From Paraoerskovia sediminicola (GTDB lineage Bacteria > Actinomycetota > Actinomycetes > Actinomycetales > Cellulomonadaceae): a stretch of 64,000 nucleotides of DNA. This document shows positions 46,006 through 54,138 of the stretch, one piece after another (position 1 is the stretch's first letter; the number at the start of each line of letters is the position of its first letter). The DNA lies in NCBI RefSeq assembly GCF_030296575.1, contig NZ_AP027729.1, positions 2,542,001 to 2,606,000 on the forward strand, in the 5' to 3' direction. The position numbers and the translations under genes are program-made. Below the pieces are notes generated by a model. That model was not told the origin of the DNA, ran no database searches, and worked only from the letters and a program-made list of their open reading frames with translations.

Positions 46006-46927
46006 TCAGGCGGTCACGACCACCTTGCCGCGCACGTGGCCCTCCTCGGAGAGCCGGTGCGCGTCGGCGGCCTGCTCGAGCGGGAACGTCCTGGCGATCT
46101 CGACCTTCAGCGTCCCGGCGTCGGCCATGCGCGCCAGCTCGGCCAGGTCGTCGGACGACGGCCGCACCCACGCGTAGATCCCGCCCAGCTCCGTACGGGC
46201 CGCCGGGTCGGCGACCGAGGCGACCGTCCCGCCGTCCGCCAGCACGTCCTTCGTCGAGGCGAGGGCGTCGCCGCCCACGTAGTCGAGGACGACGTCCACC
46301 CCTCGGGGGCGAGGGCGCGGACGCGGTCGGCGAGGCCGTCCCCGTAGGTGACCGGCTCCGCGCCGAGCGAGCGCACGTAGTCGTGGTTCGCCTCGGACGC
46401 GGTCCCGATCACCCGGGCGCCACGCGCGACGGCGATCTGGACGGCGAACGACCCGACCCCGCCCGCGGCGGCGTGCACCAGGACGGTCTGGCCCTCGCGG
46501 ACGCCGGTGCGCTCGATGGTCTGGTAGGCCGTCAGCCCGGCGAGGGGACGCCCGCGGCCTCCTCGAACGTGAGGGAGGCGGGCTTCTTCGCCAGGGTGCG
46601 GACCGGTGCGGCGACGTACTCGGCGAACGTGCCGCCGTGCATGACGTCCTTGCGCACGTACCCGAAGACCTCGTCGCCGACGGCGAGCTCCGGGGTGTCG
46701 AGGCCGACCTGCTCGACGACGCCCGCGGCGTCCCACCCCGGGACGACCGGGAACTCGGTGTCCATGAGGCCGTCGAGGTAGCCCTCCCGGACCTTCCAGT
46801 CCACGGGGTTGACGCTCGCCGCGCGGACGCGGACGAGGACGGAGTCGGGGCCGACCTTGGGTGTCGGCTGGTCGGTGAGCTCGAGGACGTCGGCGTGGCC
46901 GTAGGTGCTGTAGGTGATAGCTCGCAT
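46006..46927 (-). CDS. NADPH:quinone oxidoreductase-like (zeta-crystallin/MDR family), two apparent frameshifts
   Basis: Medium-chain dehydrogenase/reductase of the zinc-free quinone reductase group, reducing quinones with NADPH. N-terminal MRAITYSTYGHADVLELTDQ and VRAASVNPVDWKVREG; nucleotide-binding VLVHAAAGGVGSFAVQIAVA; C-terminal FPLEQAADAHRLSEEGHVRG. It is split over three frames: C/G runs at 46544-46547 and 46299-46302 each lack one base. Repair gives EEAAGVPLAGLTAYQTIERT and ALAPEGVDVVLDYVGGDAL. Corrected length about 307, normal. ATG 46927. Confidence 0.88.
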
Positions 46928-47113
46928 GACGGGTGCAACGGGCCCCCGTGCCGGCGCATTCCGGAACGTGACGAGGCGCACCCGGGCCCGGCCCGGGCCG
47001 GTCCCGGCCGGTCCCGGGGCGCGGCGGCAGAACTGCGACCCATCCACCCCGGCGGTCGCTCCGAACCACCATCAGGCCGCGACCTGCGCGGCCCACGAAC
47101 GAAGGGAACGATC

Positions 47114-47887
47114 ATGAAGGCACGTACCCGCACCCTGATCGCGGCGCCCGCCCTCACGCTCGCCGCGATGTTCGCCGTCGCCGGCCCCGCTGCCGCGGCC
47201 GACACCACCCAGGGCGACCTCAAGCCGGTGCCCCTCAACGGCGTCGACGGGTCCGGCTCGGCCATGGTCTGGGTCGACGGCACCACGCTCAAGGTCGAGT
47301 TCCAGGCCACGGGCCTCCTCGCCGACAGCCCGCACGCCGCGCACATCCACTACGGCAGCGACGCCAAGAACCAGTGCCCCGTCGCCGCTGACGACGCCGA
47401 CGGCGACGGACACATCACGACGTCCGAGGGCATCCCGTCCTACGGCACCGTCCAGGTCTCCCTGACGACCAGCGGTGACACGTCGCCGGACTCGGCCCTG
47501 GCCGTGGACCGCTTCGACACCGCCGCGGGCGGCGACATCACCTACGAGCGCGGCGAGATCGAGGTCTCCCAGGCCCTCGCCGACGACATCTCCTCCGGTG
47601 AGGCGGCCGTCGTCGTCCACGGCGTGGACTACAACGACAACGGCACGTACGACGGCGACGAGATGTCCGACCTCGACCCGTCGCTGCCTGCCGAGGCCAC
47701 CGACCCGGCGCTCTGCGGGATCATGAACGTCTCGCAGATGGCCGACATGCCCGCGGGCGGCGTCCAGACCGGCTCCGGCTCGACCGCCGGTGTCGAGAAC
47801 ATCGGTCTCCTCGCTGCCGGTGGCGCTGCTGCCCTCGCCGGCGGCGCGCTGCTGATCCGTCGTCGCACGCTCCGCACGGACAGCTGA
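47114..47887 (+). CDS. Secreted CHRD-domain protein with C-terminal anchor
   Basis: A 257-residue exported protein. Signal peptide: MKARTRTLIAAPALTLAAMF with likely cleavage after AGPAAAA. A CHRD (chordin-like) domain follows, with VPLNGVDGSGSAMVWVDGTT, SPHAAHIHYGSDAKNQCPV and AAVVVHGVDYNDNGTYDG. The C-terminus has GGVQTGSGSTAG, then the membrane segment GLLAAGGAAALAGGALLI and RRRTLR, the layout of a sortase substrate with a non-canonical VQTG in place of LPxTG. The stop overlaps the start of the sortase gene. Function unknown. Confidence 0.84.
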   Translation: MKARTRTLIAAPALTLAAMFAVAGPAAAADTTQGDLKPVPLNGVDGSGSAMVWVDGTTLKVEFQATGLLADSPHAAHIHYGSDAKNQCPVAADDADGDGHITTSEGIPSYGTVQVSLTTSGDTSPDSALAVDRFDTAAGGDITYERGEIEVSQALADDISSGEAAVVVHGVDYNDNGTYDGDEMSDLDPSLPAEATDPALCGIMNVSQMADMPAGGVQTGSGSTAGVENIGLLAAGGAAALAGGALLIRRRTLRTDS

Positions 47888-48771
47888 TGGCTCCCGACGC
47901 CCGGCACGCGGGGTCCGGCCCTCCGGCCGGGCGTCGCGCCGACCGGCAGACGGGGACCGGCCCGGCCGGTGGCACCGACCGCCGTGCCCGCCCGGGGCGT
48001 CCCCTGCTCGTGGCCTTCGCCACCGTCCTCCTGGTGGGGGGCGGCGGCGCGGTCGCCGTGGGGCTCGCCACGCAGGACCCGGCGCCGCCCGCGGTCGACC
48101 CGGCGGCGGGCCTCGGTCCGTCGACCGGAGCGGTCGCCGCGTCGTCGGAGGTCTCGTCGGCCGAGAGCTCGTCCACCGGCCCGGACCCCGCGACGTTCCC
48201 CTCGACCGGGTCCCGGTTCCTCGACGGCTCGGTCCCGGAGCCGGACGCCGGGCAGGCCGCCGAGCCGGCCGAGCCCGCCCCCGAGCCGACGACTGAACCC
48301 GAGCCGGCGAAGGAGCAGCCGCTCCCCGCGACGGTCCGGATCCCCTCCATCGAGGTCGAGTCAGACCTCGTGACGATGGGCCAGGCCGACGACGGCACCA
48401 TCGAGGTCCCCGGCGACGAGGACGTCTCCGTCGTCGACGACGCGGCCTGGTACGACGGGTCGCCCCGACCCGGGGCCGCCGGCCCGTCGGTGATCCTCGG
48501 CCACGTCGACAGCATCAACGGGCCGTCGGTCTTCCACGACCTCGCGGCCGTCGCGAAGGGGGACACGGTCTTCGTCGACCGCGAGGACGGCACGACGGCG
48601 GAGTTCGTCGTCGACCACGTCGAGACCTACCCGAAGAACCAGTTCCCGACCGCGCAGGTCTACCGGAACACCGACGACCCCGAGCTGAGGGTCATCACCT
48701 GCGGCGGGGACATCGACCCCGACACCGGCCACTACGCCGACAACACGGTCGTGTACGCGCACCAGGTCTGA
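47887..48771 (+). CDS. Class F-like sortase
   Basis: Membrane-bound transpeptidase that links surface proteins to the wall. An N-terminal anchor helix (LLVAFATVLLVGGGGAVAVG) is followed by a Pro/Glu-rich linker. The sortase domain begins LPATVRIPSIEVESDLVTMG, with the catalytic histidine in VILGHVDSINGPS and cysteine in LRVITCGGDIDPDTGHYADN. No arginine follows the cysteine up to the C-terminus, although sortases normally carry the third catalytic residue there. It overlaps the CHRD gene, its probable substrate. 294 residues. Confidence 0.85.
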   Translation: MAPDARHAGSGPPAGRRADRQTGTGPAGGTDRRARPGRPLLVAFATVLLVGGGGAVAVGLATQDPAPPAVDPAAGLGPSTGAVAASSEVSSAESSSTGPDPATFPSTGSRFLDGSVPEPDAGQAAEPAEPAPEPTTEPEPAKEQPLPATVRIPSIEVESDLVTMGQADDGTIEVPGDEDVSVVDDAAWYDGSPRPGAAGPSVILGHVDSINGPSVFHDLAAVAKGDTVFVDREDGTTAEFVVDHVETYPKNQFPTAQVYRNTDDPELRVITCGGDIDPDTGHYADNTVVYAHQV

Positions 48772-48795
48772 CCGGGCCGCGGGTGCGGTCACGCC

Positions 48796-48833
48796 GACGA
48801 GGTCACGGAGTCCGCGGACGCCGTGACCTCGTC
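48796..48833. terminator. Bidirectional terminator between sortase and ligD
   Basis: gacgaggtcacgg (48796-48808) and ccgtgacctcgtc (48821-48833) form a 13-bp perfect stem. The loop itself contains the dyad gtccgcggac. It sits midway between the two convergent stops, the expected place for a shared terminator. Confidence 0.75.
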
Positions 48834-48852
48834 GCACGCCCGGAGGCGCCGG

Positions 48853-51730
48853 TCAGGGTTCCACGACCACGTCGCCCGGGTCCTTGTCCGGCCGCCAACC
48901 GCGCCAGACGGCGTGGCGCACGCTCCCCGCGCCCGGCGCGTCCCCGGTCCACCCGCCGAGGAGCACCTCGACGACGTCGCGCGGCGTCACCCAGCGGGCG
49001 TCCGCCGCGTCCGCCGCCGGGACCTCGCGGGCCGGTGCCGTCGCACGCTCCACCTTCGCGAGCCGCTCGACGATCTCACGGCGCTCGCGGTCGGTGAACC
49101 CGGACCCGACGCGTCCGACGTAGCGCAGACCGAACGGAACCCCGCGCGTCGGGGGCACCGCGGGGTCCGGCACGGCGAGCAGCAGCGACCCGAGCAGACG
49201 GCCACGGTCGCCGTGACCGGGGCGCCAGCCGACGACCACGGCCTCCTGCGCGTGGACGTGCTTGACCTTGAGCCACGTCGACGAGCGCCGCCCGGGCACG
49301 TACGTCGCGTCCCTGTGCTTCGCGACGATCCCCTCGAGCCGGAACCTGCGGCTCAGCCCCAGCGCGTCGTCCAGGTCGTCGAGGGCGGGCGGGACGGCGA
49401 GCGAGGTCTCGGCGCCGCCCACCTGTTGCTCGAGCAGCTCGCGCCGGGTGGCATACGGCTCGCCCAGGAGCGATCGCCCGTCGAGCGCCAGCAGGTCGAA
49501 CGCCATGTACTGCACGCCGACCTGGCGGCGCGCGGCCGCGACCTCCGCGGCGGACGAGACGTTCATGCGGCGTTGCAGCCGCCGGAAGCTCGGCCGGCCG
49601 GCGGCGTCCAGGGCTACGACCTCGCCGTCGAGCGTCCACGACCGGGCGTGGGCGTCTCCCGCGGAGGGTTCCGGTGCGGCCGCGAGCGCGTCGACGAGCG
49701 CCTGCGCGACCTCCGGGTACGACGCTGTCACGTCGGCGCCCGAGCGACTGGTCAGCCGAGCCCCCGTGCTGTCGACCGACGCGAGCACCCGGGCGCCGTC
49801 CCACTTCACCTCGAAGGCCCAGTCGTCGGGCTCGTCCCGCACCGCGGACCGCAGCGCGCGCTCCGCGCTCGCCTGCGCCAGCATCGGTCGCGGCGGCGTG
49901 GCCCGCGCTGCTCCGGTGGGGCGCGGCGGCGTGGCGTCGGGCGCCTCTGGCGATCGCGTCTTCTCGCGCGACGCCGCTCCCTCGCGCGGCTGCGACCCGG
50001 CGGGGTCGTCCTCCTCGCTGCCGCCGCTGGTGCCGTGGTTCGCGCTGTCGTCGCCGTCGCCTCTGGCACTGCCGCCGCCGGCACGCCCGGCGCCGCCCGG
50101 CTGCTCCTTCATCCGGTGGATCAGCCAGTGGTTCGACGTGTCGTCCGAGCCCCCGAGCCGCCGGAGCCCCCGACGCGCCCGACCTGCTGCCCTTGCCGCC
50201 CGTGTGGATCAGCGCCAGCCGCCGGGTCCCACGACGCTCCCCGTGCAGGACGGCGATGACCTCCTTGCCCTCGCGCCACTTCTCGAGCTCGTACGTCCCC
50301 GCGTCGGCGATCGTGACTTCGCCGGCGCCGTACTCGCCCTTCGGGATGGTGCCCTCGAACGCCCCGTAGGCGAGCGGGTGGTCCTCGGTCTGGACGGCGA
50401 GGTGGTTGCGTCCCGGGTCGTCGGGCTCGCCCTTGGGCAGCGCCCAGCTCACGAGCACGCCGTCGTGCTCGAGCCGGAAGTCCTCGTGCCACCGCCGCGC
50501 GTGGTGCTCCTGGATGACGAACGTCGGTGTGTCGCCGGTGTCCGTCGCGACATCGTCGGGCACCGGTTCCGGGGTCCGGTCGGCGTCACGCATCGAGCGG
50601 TAGCGCGTGAGCCGGTCGATGCGGGACGCCGACCGGCCGTCGTCATGCCCGCTCCCGTCGCCCTGCGTCCCGGTGCCGGACGACGTCCCCGCGGCGGGCG
50701 TGAACGTCGCCAGCCGCTCGGGCGTGGGCTCGAGCGCGGCGAGGTGCCCGGCGGCGACCGGGGCGAGGAGGTCCCCGTCACGCTCGAGGCGCGCGACGAC
50801 GTCCGACGCCTCGAGGTGGGCCAGGTCGGGGGAGTCGAGCTCCGCCCAGGTGCGCGGGGCGGCGACGAAGGGTCGTTCGCGGCCGCGCAGGGAGTACGGG
50901 GCGATCGTCGTCTTGGCGCCGTTGTTCTGCGACCAGTCGACGAGGACCTTGCCGCCGCGCAGCGACTTCTTCATGTCGCTCACGACGAGGTCCGGGTGGT
51001 CGGCCTCGAGCGCTCGGGCCAGCTCGTGGGCGACGGAGGCGATCTCGTCGGACGTGGCCGTGCGGCCACCCGCCCCGGGGGTCAGGGCCGCGTAGAGGTG
51101 GATGCCCTTGGACCCGCTGGTCACCGGGACCGGGTCGAGGCCCATGCCCTCGAGCAGCGTCCTCGCCCAGCGCGCCACCTCGGCGCACTCGGCCAGTCCC
51201 GCCCCCGGCCCGGGGTCGAGGTCGAGCACCAGCCGGTCGGGCGGCAGGCGCACGCCCGTGCGACCGAACCGCCACTGCGGCACGTGGATCTCGAGGGACG
51301 CCGTCTGGCCCAGCCACACGAGGGTCGCGAGGTCCCCGACCAGGGCGTACTCCGTCGTCCGGCTCTTGTGCTCGATCGGGCGACGCCGCACCCAGTCCGG
51401 CGTCCCCGCGTCGAGGTTCTTCTGGAAGAAGACCGGCCCGCCCTCGCCTGCGGCCCCGCCGGTCGTGCCGGCCCCGTCGCCCGAACCGCCAGTGCCGTCA
51501 GCGCCGTCAGTGCCACTGGCGGGGCCGGGCCGCCCGACGCCGTCGGGCCAGCGCTTGCGCGTGGCCGGGCGCTCGGCGCTGTGCCGGAGCAGGGCGGGCG
51601 CGACCGCGGTGAGGTACGAGATCACGTCGCCCTTGGTCGTCCCCGTCGCCGGGTACAGGACCTTCTCCAGGTGGGTCAGGCGCAGGCGGCGGCCGTCGAC
51701 CCGTACGACCTCTCCTCCCGCCACCCCCAC
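48853..51730 (-). CDS. ligD: Multifunctional ATP-dependent DNA ligase LigD, POL-PE-LIG order (two apparent frameshifts)
   Basis: Central enzyme of bacterial non-homologous end joining, working with Ku. The N-terminal primase-polymerase domain has LTHLEKVLYPATGTTKGDVI and LVLDLDPGPGAGL. The phosphoesterase domain has FVIQEHHARRWHEDFRLEHD and YGAFEGTIPKGEYGAGEV. The ligase domain has FEVKWDGARVLASVDS with the AMP-accepting lysine, and LEGIVAKHRDATY. Two C5 runs (50150-50154, 50167-50171) each lack one base; repair gives a Gly/Ser linker leading to TSNHWLIHRMKEQPGG. About 959 residues. GTG 51730 starts just after a divergent promoter region. Confidence 0.93.
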
Positions 51731-51789
51731 AGCATCCCCAGGGAATGTGGACCACGCGCGTCGGGCGCCGGAGCCCGACGTAGCCTGGG

Positions 51790-52656
51790 GTGGTGGACGA
51801 CGACCTCGAGGCCCCTGTCGACGCCGAGCACCCGAGGGCCGGGTCCGGGTTCGCCGCGGAGGAGATCGCGCACCAGTTCCACGAGACCCGTCGGCTGCTG
51901 ATGACGTACAAGTTCGGCATTGACGAGGTGATGACCAAGATCACCGTGCTGCGCGACGAGTTCCGCAGCATCCACGACTACAACCCGATCGAGCACCTCG
52001 GCTCGCGGCTCAAGTCCCTCGACAGCATCGTCGCGAAGGCCCGGCGCAAGAGCATCGAGCTCACCCCGGAGAGCCTGCGCCGCGAGATGTTCGACATCGC
52101 CGGGGTCCGGATCACCTGCGGGTTCGTCTCCGACATCGACCGGGTGCGCGACATGCTGCTCGGCCAGGCGGACCTCACGCTCATCGAGGAGCGCGACTAC
52201 ATCCGCGACCCCAAACCGAACGGGTACAAGAGCCTCCACCTGATCGTCGAGGTCCCGGTGTACCTGTCCGACCGCGTGGAGCAGGTCGTCGTCGAGGTCC
52301 AGCTGCGCACCATCGCCATGGACTTCTGGGCGAGCCTCGAGCACAAGATCTACTACAAGTTCGACCGCGAGGTCCCGGACCACATCCTCACGGACCTCAA
52401 GCTCGCCGCCGACGTCGCCAGCCAGCTCGACCGCTCCATGGAGTCGATCCACGACGAGGTCAAGGAGATCGCGTCGGCCCCCGCGAGCGGAGCGGCGACG
52501 TCCGGCGCCCCGGTCCCGGCCGCTGGGGACCACGACGCCGGCGGCAGGCTCAAGCGACCGCAGACCTCCTCCGTGCCGGCGATCAGCCCGGAGGTCCTCG
52601 CGACCCTCCTCGCGTCGTCGGGCATCGACAACGACCTGCACAACCGCGACTCCTGA
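51790..52656 (+). CDS. Small alarmone synthetase (RelQ/YjbM-type GTP pyrophosphokinase)
   Basis: Single-domain (p)ppGpp synthetase lacking hydrolase and regulatory regions. Core motifs are IVAKARRKSIELTPESLRRE, MFDIAGVRITCGFVSDIDRV, RDYIRDPKPNGYKSLHLIVE and VEVQLRTIAMDFWASLEHKI, the RelA/SpoT synthetase signature with the conserved RxxD region. A C-terminal tail of about 60 residues is Ala/Pro-rich. GTG 51790 or 51793. It is divergent from ligD. The accessory island begins immediately after its stop. Confidence 0.92.
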   Translation: MVDDDLEAPVDAEHPRAGSGFAAEEIAHQFHETRRLLMTYKFGIDEVMTKITVLRDEFRSIHDYNPIEHLGSRLKSLDSIVAKARRKSIELTPESLRREMFDIAGVRITCGFVSDIDRVRDMLLGQADLTLIEERDYIRDPKPNGYKSLHLIVEVPVYLSDRVEQVVVEVQLRTIAMDFWASLEHKIYYKFDREVPDHILTDLKLAADVASQLDRSMESIHDEVKEIASAPASGAATSGAPVPAAGDHDAGGRLKRPQTSSVPAISPEVLATLLASSGIDNDLHNRDS

Positions 52657-52663
52657 TCAGCCC

Positions 52664-52756
52664 CAGTGCATCTTCGCAGACGTCCCGCCTGCCGAGTTCG
52701 AGAACGCTGTCTACGCTACCCAACAGGGAGCAAAGGCCCTGGCCGAAGTCCAGTGA
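52664..52756 (+). mobile_element. C-terminal remnant of an IS3-family transposase
   Basis: The frame just after the synthetase stop reads FADVPPAEFENAVYATQQGA and ends shortly after at TGA 52754-52756. The PPAEFExxxYA block is the usual end of IS3-type OrfB integrases. No inverted repeats and no catalytic DDE part are present, so this is a decayed 3' scrap marking the edge of the accessory island. Confidence 0.6.
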
Positions 52757-52783
52757 CCTGAGCCTCCACCAGACCAGGGCGGT

Positions 52784-52939
52784 TCAGTCGCGCTTCATGA
52801 GGTCTTGGACGGGCTCGAAGGGAATGACAGCAGGCTTAATAACTAGATCGCCGCTCTGCTGAGCAACCGCGTCAGGGGGTTCGTCGACTCGTCCTGGACG
52901 GCGGAATCCCACGGCGGCGTGGGCGGTGTGAGTACTCAT
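52784..52939 (-). CDS. 51-residue ORF downstream of mcrC
   Basis: ATG 52939 to TGA 52784, 14 bases beyond the mcrC stop on the same strand. The product MSTHTAHAAVGFRRPGRVDE continues with a stretch containing LVIKPAVIPFEPVQDLMKRD. It is amphipathic and charged, with no known domain and no clear ribosome binding site. It could be a small partner of the McrBC locus or a chance frame. Confidence 0.4.
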   Translation of the reverse strand: MSTHTAHAAVGFRRPGRVDEPPDAVAQQSGDLVIKPAVIPFEPVQDLMKRD

Positions 52940-52953
52940 GCGGCGTCGCGGCA

Positions 52954-54132
52954 CTACCGTGCGTTTGTCGGGGCGATCGCCTGGGCGAGAGCTGCAACCT
53001 CCCGCTCAACTGATGCCGCGCTGCCGCTCAGATCGACCGATCGAAGCACGAGCTTCTTTCCCGCATTTTTCACGACCACGGTACTTTTGGTGACTGGATC
53101 ATCGGGGTGGCGGCAGTAGATCAGCACACCTTCGGAGAGGTCCATCGCGGTGGTGTAGGCCAGTAGCTGGTAGTAGTCGCCGCTCCGACCGCGTGCGTCA
53201 GTTGTCAGTTTGTACTTCACGTCGCCGACGTACTGCACCGTGCCATTCAGCTGCTGGAACACGAGGTCTGGCTGCATCGCTACTCGACGTCCCAAGCCGA
53301 GATGCACGGTCGGCACATCGATGACATCAAGCCTTCCTCGGAGGGCGCGTCGGAGGCGCTCGGTCACGAAGCGTTGAAACAACTCGTTCATATCGACCAT
53401 GAATGATAATGCGGAGGTCGCTCCTCGTGCGTCGGTGAGTGTGAGGTTCGCAAACAGGAGGCGCGCGAGTCGGAGCGCCGGTTGATAGTGCTGGTTGAGC
53501 CGAGTCACCGGGATGTTGTCGATGTCTTCGGCACGAATGGCAACGTCTTCCACTCCGTCGAGCGCAACCAACTGCCGCATCAGACGTTGTCGCTCAGATG
53601 GCGGAACTTTGGGAACCCGAAGGGCAAGTCTGATCGCTGCCCGGAGCGTCCTGTTCTCGATGATGTTCTCTGAGAATTCGTCGTATGCGCAGGCCACGGG
53701 GGTGAGCGCCCCTGCCCGCCTGAATTGCCCGACGACATCCAATCGGCCGCGAAGTGCAACAAGCGAATCTTCACGTGCCTGATACGACCGCATCACTCCT
53801 CGCCCGAGCGTGGTCTCCAGAGTTCTGGCGAAGAATGAGACGAACGACGATAGCAAGTCGGAAGTTGCGTCATAGTTGAAAACTTCCCTTCGCCAGGCAT
53901 TCGGCGGCAAACCAGGCTCGAGCAGTAGAAAGAGGTTCTCGGGGTTGATCTTCGGGCGAACCAACAACTCGACACCGTCGACAACGAGGGAGCCAACAAA
54001 CGACGTGGCCGTGACGCGCCAGCGCTCGGGAAGCACAGGACTCACGACAACAAAACCGGTGCATTGAAGAGCCTCGGCCTGGCGACGAGTGAGGTTGAGG
54101 TCGATCGAGCCGTACTCCGAGAGAATCGGCAC
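52954..54132 (-). CDS. mcrC: McrC-family nuclease subunit of a type IV restriction system
   Basis: Nuclease partner that joins McrB rings to cut modified DNA. About 392 residues. An N-terminal barrel-like part precedes FSENIIENRTLRAAIRLALR, the McrC core DMNELFQRFVTERLRRAL, and the PD-(D/E)xK site MQPDLVF (about 280) ... YVGDVKYKL (about 303). GTG 54132 starts 6 bases after the mcrB stop, so the genes form an operon. GC content and codon choice are clearly less biased than in flanking genes. Confidence 0.88.
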   Translation of the reverse strand: MPILSEYGSIDLNLTRRQAEALQCTGFVVVSPVLPERWRVTATSFVGSLVVDGVELLVRPKINPENLFLLLEPGLPPNAWRREVFNYDATSDLLSSFVSFFARTLETTLGRGVMRSYQAREDSLVALRGRLDVVGQFRRAGALTPVACAYDEFSENIIENRTLRAAIRLALRVPKVPPSERQRLMRQLVALDGVEDVAIRAEDIDNIPVTRLNQHYQPALRLARLLFANLTLTDARGATSALSFMVDMNELFQRFVTERLRRALRGRLDVIDVPTVHLGLGRRVAMQPDLVFQQLNGTVQYVGDVKYKLTTDARGRSGDYYQLLAYTTAMDLSEGVLIYCRHPDDPVTKSTVVVKNAGKKLVLRSVDLSGSAASVEREVAALAQAIAPTNAR

Positions 54133-54138
54133 AGCAGG

